Of a stretch of DNA of 64,000 nt, positions 44,083-53,781 are shown piece after piece. The stretch lies in the NCBI GenBank assembly GCA_044433115.1, contig JAWXTY010000004.1, positions 18,675 through 82,674 on the forward strand. Direction: 5' to 3'. The notes below the pieces were generated by a model. That model did not search any database. It saw only the letters and a list, made by a program, of their open reading frames with translations, and was not told the origin of the DNA. Positions within the stretch are counted from its first letter, which is position 1. Each line of letters begins with the position of its first letter. The position numbers were made by a program, and so were the translations under genes. The DNA is from CAKUIA01 sp044433115 (GTDB lineage: Bacteria; Verrucomicrobiota; Verrucomicrobiia; Opitutales; Intestinicryptomonadaceae).

Positions 44083-45390
44083 ATGAATAGACGTGATTTT
44101 TTAAAGAGAAGCTTGGCAACAAGTGCATTAGCACTTTCTGCAAATAGCATTTTAGCAAAAGAAAATGAAGAGAAGTTGAAATTAGGTAAGGCTAAATCTA
44201 TAATACAAGTTTGGCTTTGGGGCGGCCCTGCCCAACTAGAGACTTTCGACCCTAAACCTAAGGCAGGTGCAGACTATTCTGGCAACTTGACTTCGCCTAT
44301 AGCAACAGATACAGATGGGCTATTTCTATGTCAGCTCTTGCCAAAATTAGCAAAGATGAGCCAAGATTACTCTGTAATAAGAAGTATGAGCCACGGAACA
44401 AATGCTCACGAAACTGCTTCTTATTTAGTGCAAACTGGCAGAATGCCTGACAAAGATGTATATCCAGCTATAGGGGCTATGATTTCTAAATTCAAGGGCT
44501 ATGAAGCTGGCTATACCCAAGCTCTACCTCCTTATATAGTGCTTACAAAGCCTCAAGGTAGATTTTCTGAAAATGGCTTTTTGCCTGCAAAATTCAAACC
44601 TTTTGCCACAGGTGGAGACCCTACTAAAACTCCTTTTGAAGTGGAAGGTATAGTTGCAAGAGGCTTAACTGCTGAGCGTCAAAGGAACAGAAAAGATTTA
44701 CTTGAGGACTTAAATATGTATAAGAAGGCAATGAGGGATAATCCATCTCTTGCTGAGTCGAATATGTCAGTAGACCAAGCTTATGAAATGATATTGGGCG
44801 ACACTGGCAAAGTCTTTGATACTTCTCAAGAAGACGCAAAAGTAAAAGAGCGTTATGGCAAGAGTAAAACTGGGCAATCTTGCCTAGTTGCAAGGCGATT
44901 AGTTGAAGCGGGAGTCCCTTACATCACTTTAAACCTTGGAGGCTGGGACACTCATAAGCTACACTTTGAAGAGATGGCGAAGAAATTGCCTGAGCTAGAT
45001 TCAGCTGTGTCATCGCTAATTGCAGATTTAAAGGACAGAGGGCTTTTAGATACTACTATAGTTTGGGTAGGTGGCGAATTTGGAAGGACGCCTAAACTAT
45101 CAGTAAACGCCCCATTTAGTGGAGGTAGAGGACACCACGGCGACGCATTTTCTTGCCTTGTTGCAGGAGGTGGAATAAAGGGGGGAACAGTAGTAGGTAC
45201 TACAGACGAAAAGGCGAATAAGGTAGCTTCTCGCCCTACTCACCCTGCCGACTTCATTGCTACTTTATATAATAGAATGGGTATAGACCCTTATTCTACT
45301 ATCAAAAATCCTAGAGACGAAGATGTAATGCTAATGGAAAAGATTGCAGATAGAAACTTGTCAGAAGGGATTTTGCGTGAAATTATTTAA
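44083..45390 (+). CDS. DUF1501 protein, Tat-type signal
   Basis: A 435-residue protein beginning MNRRDFLKRSLATSALAL, a twin-arginine signal. The core belongs to DUF1501, distantly related to the alkaline-phosphatase/sulfatase superfamily: VWLWGGPAQLETFDPKP, HGTNAHETASYL, LGGWDTH, VGGEFGRTPK and GRGHHGDAFSCLVAGGG. It is 17 bp downstream of the DUF1549 gene. Its last 14 bp overlap the start of the PPC gene, so the trio is one operon. The activity of the family is not established. Confidence 0.92.
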   Translation: MNRRDFLKRSLATSALALSANSILAKENEEKLKLGKAKSIIQVWLWGGPAQLETFDPKPKAGADYSGNLTSPIATDTDGLFLCQLLPKLAKMSQDYSVIRSMSHGTNAHETASYLVQTGRMPDKDVYPAIGAMISKFKGYEAGYTQALPPYIVLTKPQGRFSENGFLPAKFKPFATGGDPTKTPFEVEGIVARGLTAERQRNRKDLLEDLNMYKKAMRDNPSLAESNMSVDQAYEMILGDTGKVFDTSQEDAKVKERYGKSKTGQSCLVARRLVEAGVPYITLNLGGWDTHKLHFEEMAKKLPELDSAVSSLIADLKDRGLLDTTIVWVGGEFGRTPKLSVNAPFSGGRGHHGDAFSCLVAGGGIKGGTVVGTTDEKANKVASRPTHPADFIATLYNRMGIDPYSTIKNPRDEDVMLMEKIADRNLSEGILREII

Positions 45391-47734
45391 GTATATTTTA
45401 GCACTGAGCCTGACTCCAGCACTGCTAAAGGCACAAGATATAAAGGATATGCCAAGCATAGCCTATATCTATCCTGCTGGGGTAGAGCAAGGCAAAACTA
45501 TAGATATAATTATAGGAGGTAGAAATTACACTGGAGTTGTAGATATTATCGTTTCAGGCGAAGGAGTAAAGGCTACTATAGAAAGCACATTGATACCTGC
45601 CGAGAGAAATAGAGGCGTTGGCTTGAGGAACAAATTGCACGGACTACTTATAAATAGAGGTATACTAAGACCAGAAGACGCAAATTTAGCAAAGCTCGTA
45701 AACAATGCCGACTGCACAGGACACCCAGATTTACTGGCAATCAAAGAGCAGATAAATTATGAAAATAAGCTCTATGACTTGGGGCAATCATCTCAATCTG
45801 CCTTTGCAGAAACTATACATATTAAGTTAGAAGTAGACAAGGACGCAAAGCTTGGCAAACGCACTATGAAGGTAGTTAGCAAAGAGGGCGTATCTAACTC
45901 TATGCCCTTTTATATAGATGACTTAACAGAACATAGTGAGCGTTCTATTCGAGATAAGAGCTATGGAATTATATTCAAGAAAGAAGGTAACGCAAGTTTA
46001 TTGCCTAACAAGGTTTTAAATAGCGAGCAAGCCAAGATGTTTGCAAAGCAAGAAGCTCTAGTTCAAGATGTTACATTGCCTGTAATCCTAAATGGACAAG
46101 TTGATTTATTGCAGACAGACATATATAGATTTGAGGCAAAAAAAGGGCAAGAAATTGTAGCCTTTGTGAGGGCTAGAGACTTGATTTATTATATAGGCGA
46201 TGGTGTTCCTGGTTGGTTTCAAGCTGCAATTTCTATAAGAAATAGTCAGGGCAAAGAGATTGCGTATGTAGACGATTTTTTTCAAAATCCCGACCCTCTT
46301 TTAGTGTTCACAGCCCCAGAAACTGACGAGTATACCCTCGAAATTAAAGATGCAATCTTTAGAGGCAGAGAGGACTTTGTATACAGAATAACTCTTGGAG
46401 AACTTCCTTTTATAACTAGAACATACCCCCTTGGTGGCTCTATGCAAAGTGGGGCAAATCTAAAGCTATATGGATATAATTTAAATAGGGACACAGCCAA
46501 GATTGAGCAAAAATTAAAGCCTTCTTATAATGAATTATTACTTGCAAAAGGCGATGAAAAGCAGTCTAAGATATTGTATCAGGCAACTTCGCTTGAGAGC
46601 GTAGATTTTGCTGAGAGCAACAATACATCAAAGGCGAATGCAGAGAGTATAAAGCTTTATCAATCAGCAAATTCTATATTGAGACACAAGGGCGAAAAGC
46701 ACTTCTACGAATTTCATACCCAAAATGACACTAAAGTTGTTGCAGAAGTCTTTGCACGTCGACTTGGTTCGCCTATAGATACTTATATAGAAGTCTTTGA
46801 CTCGACTATGCAACTAATAGGATCTAGCGACGACCTTGAGGACTTTTCAGATGGCTTAAATACTCACCACGCCGACTCTAAAATTGCTTTTGAAACAAAG
46901 GCAAATGAGCTTTATTACATAGTTCTTAGAGACGCTCAAAACAAGGCTGGCAATGAATATGCCTACAGGCTCAATTTATACGAGCCAAAGCCAGATTTTG
47001 AAGCTAAGGCAAGCCCATCTACTATCAATGTAGTTCAAGGCAAAAGCACGCCTTTTAACATTAGCGTATTTAGGAAAAACGAGGGCAAATTCCCTATAGA
47101 AATTAGGATTAAAAACGCCCCTAAAGGCATTAGCATAAGTGGTACTGAAATTGATGCAAATGCAGAGAATGTGATGGCTGTTTTGCACTGTAGTAAAGAT
47201 CTAGATTTAAATATGCACGAGATTGAGCTAGAGGCATTTATAACAGTAGATGGCAAGGAAATTGCAAAGGATATTATCCCTTGTGAAGATATGCTTCAAG
47301 CCTTTTATTACCCTCATTTAGTGCCAACATTTTCACAAAATGTCTATGTGATTTCGCCTAGTCTAAATCCTGCGTATAAAAATGCAGATAAAATTGGTCC
47401 TATAGAAGCAAGGTCTCTAGTAATTCCAGACGAGATTAAAATTCCTCTTGGCGGCGAAACGCAAATAAATATTGGTATGTACGGCTCAACACTTAAAAAA
47501 GGAGTGAAAACTGAAACTATACACGCCGAACTTAGAGACTCTAGCCAAGGAATAACTATAGAAAAAGTCCTAAACGACAAATATGGTTGCACTGTAACAC
47601 TAAAGAGCAATGCTGATATATGCAAAGTTGGGCAAAGTGCAAATATCATTATAGACGTTTATACTAGTGCTACAAAAGGCAAAAAGTTGAAAATTGATAC
47701 ACTAAAGGCAATAAAGTATATTATTACAGAATAG
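45377..47734 (+). CDS. Large secreted protein with pre-peptidase C-terminal (PPC) domains
   Basis: About 785 residues from a GTG start that overlaps the DUF1501 stop by 14 bp. A frame extension to 45344 gives a non-signal sequence, while the GTG gives a clean signal peptide (VKLFKYILALSLTPALLKA). An IPT-like beta domain comes first (SIAYIYPAGVEQGKTIDIIIGG). At least two PPC-type beta domains follow (DIYRFEAKKGQEIVAFVRA; later HFYEFHTQNDTKVVAEVFA with YIVLRDA). The tail is Ig-like. No enzyme motif is seen, so it is probably a binding or structural partner of the DUF1549 and DUF1501 proteins, a common trio in PVC genomes. Confidence 0.85.
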   Translation: MKLFKYILALSLTPALLKAQDIKDMPSIAYIYPAGVEQGKTIDIIIGGRNYTGVVDIIVSGEGVKATIESTLIPAERNRGVGLRNKLHGLLINRGILRPEDANLAKLVNNADCTGHPDLLAIKEQINYENKLYDLGQSSQSAFAETIHIKLEVDKDAKLGKRTMKVVSKEGVSNSMPFYIDDLTEHSERSIRDKSYGIIFKKEGNASLLPNKVLNSEQAKMFAKQEALVQDVTLPVILNGQVDLLQTDIYRFEAKKGQEIVAFVRARDLIYYIGDGVPGWFQAAISIRNSQGKEIAYVDDFFQNPDPLLVFTAPETDEYTLEIKDAIFRGREDFVYRITLGELPFITRTYPLGGSMQSGANLKLYGYNLNRDTAKIEQKLKPSYNELLLAKGDEKQSKILYQATSLESVDFAESNNTSKANAESIKLYQSANSILRHKGEKHFYEFHTQNDTKVVAEVFARRLGSPIDTYIEVFDSTMQLIGSSDDLEDFSDGLNTHHADSKIAFETKANELYYIVLRDAQNKAGNEYAYRLNLYEPKPDFEAKASPSTINVVQGKSTPFNISVFRKNEGKFPIEIRIKNAPKGISISGTEIDANAENVMAVLHCSKDLDLNMHEIELEAFITVDGKEIAKDIIPCEDMLQAFYYPHLVPTFSQNVYVISPSLNPAYKNADKIGPIEARSLVIPDEIKIPLGGETQINIGMYGSTLKKGVKTETIHAELRDSSQGITIEKVLNDKYGCTVTLKSNADICKVGQSANIIIDVYTSATKGKKLKIDTLKAIKYIITE

Positions 47735-47751
47735 ATATATGAATGAATAGA

Positions 47752-47804
47752 TAAGGGGGCTTCTAAAAATTGGCAATCAAAACCAATTTTTAGAAGCCCC
47801 CTTA
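47752..47804. repeat. Short hairpin form of the TIR element
   Basis: Two element-like termini (TTCTAAAAATT and its complement) face each other across a 9-base loop, making a perfect 22-bp stem. The outer bases are GGGGGC/GCCCCC instead of GGGTGA. It looks like an internally deleted relative of the 183-bp units. It follows the PPC gene by 17 bp and may also act as a transcript-end structure. Confidence 0.7.
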
Positions 47805-47869
47805 GCATTTTATAGTTGCACTGAGTGCGAAAATAGATAAATATTGAGTCTTTATTTTTAAATCAAAAT

Positions 47870-50800
47870 ATGATAGCACGTATATTTAAACTTTTCGCAG
47901 GCAGCCACTATAAAAAATTTTACAAGAAGGCTCGCCCAATTATAGCTAAAATCAACGCTTTTGAAGAAGAATATCAATCTCTAAGCGACGAAGAATTAAA
48001 GGCTAAAACTCCAGAATTTAAAGAGAGAATTGCAAAGGGCGAAAGCCTCGAAAGCATTCTTCCAGAAGCATTTGCAACTGTTAAAAATGCTGCAAGACGA
48101 CTTTGTGGACAAGAAATCTTAGTTTGTGGACACACTCTAACTTGGCAGATGGTACACTATGATGTACAGCTAATTGGGGGTATTGCTCTTCATCAAAACA
48201 AGATTGCTGAAATGGCTACAGGCGAAGGTAAAACTCTAGTATCTACCCTACCCTTGTATTTGAATGCCCTAACTGGCAAGAACTGCCACTTGGTAACAGT
48301 AAATGAATATCTCGCAAAGAGAGACTGTGAGTGGATGGGTCATTTGTATAATTTTCTTGGGATTTCAGCTTCAAGTATCTATAATCAACAAGACTCTGAG
48401 TCGAAGAAATTAGCTTATGCAGCTGACATTACTTATGGAACTGCAAGTGAGTTTGGCTTTGACTATTTGAGAGACAATGGTATGACTAGCTCGGCTGCAG
48501 ACCAAGTTCAACGTGATTTATATTTTTGTATAGTTGACGAAGTTGACTCTATTTTAGTCGACGAAGCAAGAACGCCTTTAATTATATCTGGACCTATGCA
48601 AGAGCAAAAGGAAGCTCCTTTTATGCTTTTGAAACCTGCTATATCAAGACTAGTTAGGCTACAACAAGGATATTGTAATGACTTAGCTATAGCTGTTAAG
48701 AAAATTGTTGATAGTCAAAAAGAATTGGAACGTGGCGATTTGCAAAACTTGTGGCAAGTTAAGTTGGGTATGCCAAAGAATAGAATTTTGCGTCAGTTGA
48801 TGGAAGTTGGTTCAGTGCGTAAGGCTCTTGATAAATTTGATATGGAAATGGCTGCAGACTTCAATAAGGAAGAACGCTATGCAGTTAAGGAAAGATTATA
48901 CTATATTATAGACGAAAAGCAACAGCAAAGCGATCTAACAGAAAAGGGCAGAAATACTATAGAGCCTAACAATCCTGATGCCTTTGTATTGCCAGATTTG
49001 CCTACTATATTTGTAGAAATCGACTCAAGAAAAGACCTTGATATTCAGCAAAAGCAAGCTTCAAAGTTAAAGGCTGAGCAATATTTCATCTCTACTTCTG
49101 AGATGATACACTCTATTAGCCAACTACTTAAGGCTTATTCTTTATACGACAAAGACGTTGAATACGTAGTTCAAGAGGACAAAGTGCATATAGTAGACCA
49201 AAATACTGGTAGAATTATGTATGGCAGACGCTGGAGTGAGGGCTTACACCAAGCTATAGAGGCTAAAGAAGGCGTAACTATAGAAAAGGAAACTAAGACT
49301 TATGCGACTATTACTGTGCAAAACTACTTTAGAATGTACACTAAACTCGCTGGTATGACTGGTACTGCAGAGACTGAAGCTCAAGAATTTAACGACATTT
49401 ATAGGCTAAACGTAATGGCTATACCTACTCATAGAGAGTGCAAGCGTATAGACGAAAACGACACTATTTACAAAACTAGAAGAGAAAAATATCAAGCTGC
49501 TATCAAAGAAGTTGAAGAAGCTCATAGAAGAGGTCAGCCTGTTCTAGTTGGTACAGCCTCAGTTGAAGCTAGTGAAGTTCTAAGTAGAATGTTGCGTAAG
49601 ACTAATATAATTCACAATGTTTTGAATGCGAAAAATCACGAAAAGGAAGCTGAAATTATCGCAAATGCTGGGCAAATTGGAGCTGTAACTATAGCTACAA
49701 ATATGGCAGGTCGTGGTACTGATATTAAGCTTGGCGAAGGCGTTCAAGAACTAGGTGGCTTATACGTATTAGGCACTGAAAGACACGAGTCTAGGCGTAT
49801 TGATAGGCAGTTACGTGGTAGATGTGCAAGACAAGGCGACGCAGGCAGAACAAGGTTTTTGGTATCTTTTGAAGACTATCTATTAAGACTATTTGGCAAT
49901 ATGGGAATGATTTCTCGCATACTTGACAAGTCTATGAAAGAGGGCGAACCTATAGAGCACCCTATGCTTAATCGTTCTATAGAGAGAGCTCAAAAGACTG
50001 TTGAAGGGCAAAATTACTCTGCTCGTAAGAGATTATTGCAATACGACGACGTTCTAAACAAGCAAAGAGAAATTATTTATTCTTGGAGAAACGAGATTTT
50101 GCAAGTTGAAGACACTCGTAAACTAATCGTAGAATTTATTCAAGACGAACTTCAAGAGCGTTTATCTATATTTGATAGCAATGCTGAAGCTGCTGTTAAT
50201 AGCGATAAAGACAGCCTTGCAAGCATAGTTTCTTGGTTGACAAGTAGAGTGCCTTTAAATCTTAAAGTTGAGGACTTAATTGAAAAGTCAAGAGAGGATA
50301 TGTTCGATATAATCCTTGCTGAAATCAACGAAGTATTCAAAGTTCGAGACGAAGTTGAAGACGCAGACATTGCAAAGAATATCGAAAGATATGTACTTTT
50401 ACAAGCTGTAGACAAGAATTGGCAAGACCACTTGAGCGAAATGGAAGATTTGCGTAAGAGCGTTGGCTTGCGTAGTTATGGGCAAAAAGACCCTCTAAAT
50501 GAATATAAGTCTGAAGCTTACAAATACTTTGAGCAACTTTTGTCTAAGATTAGAGACGACATTATGCTTAGAACTTTTGGCTCTGCCTCTAAGGTAGAAG
50601 TAATTCAAGCTATGATAAATAGATTGCAAGAGACTGCTGTTGCAAGAGGTGTAGAGCAAGCTAAAGAGGGGGCAAAACCTGAAAAGGCTATGCTAGAGCA
50701 TAAGGAAGAAGTTGCTCAAGTTGCTACTGAAGAAGTTGCCCAAGAAGTTCAAGAAGCTCAAGAAGCTCCCAAAGCTCCTGAAAAAGAGCTACCTAAAGTT

Positions 50801-50932
50801 AAGCTTCAAGACTTATCTGCATACGGCAGAAACGACATCGTTCGCATAGTACGTGGCAGAGAAATGCAAGAGCTAAAGTTTAAAAAGGCTAAAGAGCTAA
50901 TAGAAAACGAAGGCTGGCGAATTTTAAAATAA
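47870..50932 (+). CDS. secA: Preprotein translocase ATPase SecA
   Basis: A 1020-residue motor of the general secretion pathway, working with SecYEG to push unfolded preproteins across the inner membrane. Walker A is MATGEGKTLV (115-124). The DEAD-like box is DEVDSILVDEARTPLIISGP and the helicase motif VI region is NMAGRGTDIKLG. The C-terminal linker is Glu/Ala/Gln-rich. There is no zinc-binding CxCx8CH tail, so SecB-type docking by that element is not expected. It is 12 bp upstream of lnt and likely cotranscribed. Confidence 0.97.
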   Translation: MIARIFKLFAGSHYKKFYKKARPIIAKINAFEEEYQSLSDEELKAKTPEFKERIAKGESLESILPEAFATVKNAARRLCGQEILVCGHTLTWQMVHYDVQLIGGIALHQNKIAEMATGEGKTLVSTLPLYLNALTGKNCHLVTVNEYLAKRDCEWMGHLYNFLGISASSIYNQQDSESKKLAYAADITYGTASEFGFDYLRDNGMTSSAADQVQRDLYFCIVDEVDSILVDEARTPLIISGPMQEQKEAPFMLLKPAISRLVRLQQGYCNDLAIAVKKIVDSQKELERGDLQNLWQVKLGMPKNRILRQLMEVGSVRKALDKFDMEMAADFNKEERYAVKERLYYIIDEKQQQSDLTEKGRNTIEPNNPDAFVLPDLPTIFVEIDSRKDLDIQQKQASKLKAEQYFISTSEMIHSISQLLKAYSLYDKDVEYVVQEDKVHIVDQNTGRIMYGRRWSEGLHQAIEAKEGVTIEKETKTYATITVQNYFRMYTKLAGMTGTAETEAQEFNDIYRLNVMAIPTHRECKRIDENDTIYKTRREKYQAAIKEVEEAHRRGQPVLVGTASVEASEVLSRMLRKTNIIHNVLNAKNHEKEAEIIANAGQIGAVTIATNMAGRGTDIKLGEGVQELGGLYVLGTERHESRRIDRQLRGRCARQGDAGRTRFLVSFEDYLLRLFGNMGMISRILDKSMKEGEPIEHPMLNRSIERAQKTVEGQNYSARKRLLQYDDVLNKQREIIYSWRNEILQVEDTRKLIVEFIQDELQERLSIFDSNAEAAVNSDKDSLASIVSWLTSRVPLNLKVEDLIEKSREDMFDIILAEINEVFKVRDEVEDADIAKNIERYVLLQAVDKNWQDHLSEMEDLRKSVGLRSYGQKDPLNEYKSEAYKYFEQLLSKIRDDIMLRTFGSASKVEVIQAMINRLQETAVARGVEQAKEGAKPEKAMLEHKEEVAQVATEEVAQEVQEAQEAPKAPEKELPKVKLQDLSAYGRNDIVRIVRGREMQELKFKKAKELIENEGWRILK

Positions 50933-50944
50933 AAAGCAAAGCCA

Positions 50945-52660
50945 ATGCTATATTTTGCATATTTACTAAGTGCCATATTGTGGTTTATAAGCTATAACCC
51001 AGTGGAATGTCCTGAAGCTGGGTGGGTCTTTGCAATACCTGCACTTTTGGCAAATATGCACTTAAAGCCAAAGCAAAATACGTGGCTAGTGAGTTTTATT
51101 ACTTGCTATGTAGTTTGGTTTTTTGTCTTGTTGTGGCTTAGATTTGTGTATCCTCCCTTTGGTTATGTAACCTTAGTGGGCTTGCCTGCTATAATTGCAC
51201 TTTATTATATGCCATTTTTTGCACTGTCGAAATATTTTTTGTCAGAGCGTTTTGCAAACAACTTGCCAAAGAGGATATTTGCAATCTTTGCCTTTGCGAG
51301 TTTTTGGGTAGTGCTAGAATTTGCTAGGGCAAATTTGATGACAGGCTTCCCTTGGTTATTGCTCGGACATAGCCAATATACACGCCCTGTATTGATACAA
51401 AGTGCAGCTATTGGAGGGACTTATATGGTATCCTTTATAGTGATATTGTTCAATATAGGAATGGCAAAGTACATAAATCATCTATATAAATTTCATCGCA
51501 ACAAGATTAGAAATGTAAAAAATATAGGCAAATTCTGCCCTGAGTTTTATATAGCTACCCTTGCACTAATGCTGAATATATTGCTGTATACTAAAGATTT
51601 ACCTCTCAAGGCTAATTCGGAGTATCTATTTAGAGCAGGAACTATACAAACTGACTTTGTAGCCTTTAGAAAGTGGGATAAGGAATTTATACTCAAAGAC
51701 TTTGAAACTATAAGGAATTTAAGCCTTGCTACCCAAGACGCAAGGGCAGATATTTTGCTATTTCCAGAGGCAGCAACTCCTCCAAGTTTGCCTCTATTTG
51801 CAAACGATTACACCCAAAACTATCTCGAAGATTTGTCGAAGGAAATTGCAATGCCCATACTCGCAGGTAGCACTTCTATAGTTAGAGAAGGCGAAGAGGT
51901 TTTTTGGCAAAATGGGATATTTACTGTGTCGCCTACAACTGGCTTGGGGCAAGATTTCTATGCTAAGATGCAACTAGTTCCCTTTGGCGAATACGTTCCT
52001 GATATATTCTCGTTTTTGGGCAAGCTCGTCCCTGTAGGCAATATGAAACGTGGCACGCACACGACTCCCCTTGATATAGAAATTACAGGGAAGCAATATA
52101 AAATTGGCACTATGATTTGCTATGAGGATATTTTCGAGCATCTTGGCAGACAAATGGCAAATAATGGAGCAGACTTACTTTTTGTATGCACGAATGACTC
52201 TTGGTATGGCAGGGAAGCTGGGGCTTGGCAACACTCGGCACACTCGGCTCTGCAGGCAGTAGCTACGAGAAAAGTCTTGTTGCGTTCTTCAAATAATGGG
52301 CTTAGTTGCGTATTTAATGAATACGGGGCGATGTTGCCAAGCATTACTTTAATGGCAAAAGATGGCACAGCTTTCGATGGCAATAATGAGCTAAAAACTC
52401 CCCTTGATATTAAAGATGAAAGTGGCAATATGCTAAATCCTTATAGCCTAAGCCCACTGAAAAACTCGCCTTTAATGAATGAGCAGAGCGATATATACTT
52501 TAGGGGAGCAGGCTATACTGATGTATACCAATTCAAGAATTTCAAAGACAAGCAAAGCATATACTTGAAATATGGCTACAAATTCCCATACCTTTGCATA
52601 GCCCTAAGCCTAGCCTTTGCAGTCGTGTTTTACAGAAGCCGAAAGAGGCTTGTTTTATAA
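50945..52660 (+). CDS. lnt: Apolipoprotein N-acyltransferase
   Basis: A 571-residue inner-membrane enzyme that adds the third acyl chain to lipoproteins. About six to eight N-terminal membrane helices are followed by a periplasmic nitrilase-like domain with the Glu-Lys-Cys triad: LLFPEAATP (Glu), YAKMQLVPFGEYVP (Lys) and MICYEDIF (Cys). The sequence NDSWYG follows as expected. One more membrane helix closes the protein. Several lipoproteins in this window are potential substrates. Confidence 0.95.
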   Translation: MLYFAYLLSAILWFISYNPVECPEAGWVFAIPALLANMHLKPKQNTWLVSFITCYVVWFFVLLWLRFVYPPFGYVTLVGLPAIIALYYMPFFALSKYFLSERFANNLPKRIFAIFAFASFWVVLEFARANLMTGFPWLLLGHSQYTRPVLIQSAAIGGTYMVSFIVILFNIGMAKYINHLYKFHRNKIRNVKNIGKFCPEFYIATLALMLNILLYTKDLPLKANSEYLFRAGTIQTDFVAFRKWDKEFILKDFETIRNLSLATQDARADILLFPEAATPPSLPLFANDYTQNYLEDLSKEIAMPILAGSTSIVREGEEVFWQNGIFTVSPTTGLGQDFYAKMQLVPFGEYVPDIFSFLGKLVPVGNMKRGTHTTPLDIEITGKQYKIGTMICYEDIFEHLGRQMANNGADLLFVCTNDSWYGREAGAWQHSAHSALQAVATRKVLLRSSNNGLSCVFNEYGAMLPSITLMAKDGTAFDGNNELKTPLDIKDESGNMLNPYSLSPLKNSPLMNEQSDIYFRGAGYTDVYQFKNFKDKQSIYLKYGYKFPYLCIALSLAFAVVFYRSRKRLVL

Positions 52661-52727
52661 GACTGCAGGTTAAATAATTCACACTTTTTAGTGAATAGCG
52701 AATAGAAAAATCAAAGATTTTTGAATA

Positions 52728-52770
52728 CCCCATTAACAATTAACAATTAATAATTAATAATTAATAATCA
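52728..52770. repeat. AT-rich short tandem repeat
   Basis: Imperfect repeats of ATTAACA and ATTAATA units lie between the convergent lnt and hldD genes. They could be replication slippage; no function is evident. Confidence 0.6.
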
Positions 52771-53781
52771 CTCCCCTAAATGTAAGTGAGGGACAATGTA
52801 GTTGCAAACGTAGTCTTTTATGCTATCTTTCATAGGCATATTTTGCTTTAAGTAGCCAGTTGCCATAAATTTATCTATGGAGTCGCTCTCCTTTAGAATA
52901 TAATTCTTTTGCTTGTCGCTTGGCATATCTATAAATTCTATATTAGACTCTTTGCCAAGGGCTTCAAAGATATATCCAACCATTTCAACAAAGCTAATAG
53001 CCTTTGCGTTTCCTAGATTATAGATACCCTTTTTGCGATTTACAGCCAAGTGAATTATCATATCCACAGCGTCCTTAATATAGAGATAATCCCTAAGTTC
53101 GCCCCCATTTTCGTAATCGCCTATACTCTTGTAGAGCTTGATTTTAGAAGTTTCTATAATATCCTTTGTAGCCTTTAGCACAAAAGAAGAATTGTCAGCT
53201 TTATGATATTCGTTTGCACCAAAGATATTAAATAGCTTAAGGCAAGTCATAGAATTTGTCCAGTTGCGATTTTTCGCCCAAAGCTCAAACATTTGCTTTG
53301 AATAAGCATACATAGTATTTTGCTTAAAAATGTGCAAGTCCTCTTCTTTATCCGAAAATCCATTTGCACCATTGCCATAAGTTGCAGTAGATGACGCATA
53401 TATGAAATTTACGCCTGAATTTAGTGCATTATCTGACAAAATTTTTGTATAAGAAAAGTTGTTCTCTACCAAAAAGGAAGCGTCCTTTTCATCGTCCAAA
53501 GAGCAAGCCCCAAAGTGAAATACAGTTTTAATCCCTATATCTTTAAGGAAAGTTGGGCTTTTTTCCAGCCACGCCATAAAGTCGTCAGCCTCATAATAAT
53601 CCTCATATTTCAAAGAAACAAGATTTTGCCATCTTTCATCACTCTTTAAAACGTCTGTAATTATTATATTAGTATAGCCAAGCTCGTTTAGCCTCCAGAC
53701 CAAGGCAGAACCTATGAAGCCTGCCCCACCTGTAACTAAAATTTTGCCACTTTCTAAGGGATTTGTATTTCTTATTTTCAT
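52768..53781 (-). CDS. hldD: ADP-L-glycero-D-manno-heptose 6-epimerase
   Basis: A 337-residue short-chain dehydrogenase/epimerase that makes the heptose donor of the lipopolysaccharide inner core. The Rossmann start is ILVTGGAGFIGS, followed by ASSTATYG and the catalytic YxxxK in YAYSKQMFE. FNIFGANEYHK and the NAKAISF region match RfaD/HldD better than general UDP-sugar epimerases. It implies a heptose-containing LPS core. The start overlaps the stop of proC (ATGA), so the two genes are translationally coupled. The substrate call is good but not as certain as the fold. Confidence 0.88.
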   Translation of the reverse strand: MKIRNTNPLESGKILVTGGAGFIGSALVWRLNELGYTNIIITDVLKSDERWQNLVSLKYEDYYEADDFMAWLEKSPTFLKDIGIKTVFHFGACSLDDEKDASFLVENNFSYTKILSDNALNSGVNFIYASSTATYGNGANGFSDKEEDLHIFKQNTMYAYSKQMFELWAKNRNWTNSMTCLKLFNIFGANEYHKADNSSFVLKATKDIIETSKIKLYKSIGDYENGGELRDYLYIKDAVDMIIHLAVNRKKGIYNLGNAKAISFVEMVGYIFEALGKESNIEFIDMPSDKQKNYILKESDSIDKFMATGYLKQNMPMKDSIKDYVCNYIVPHLHLGE

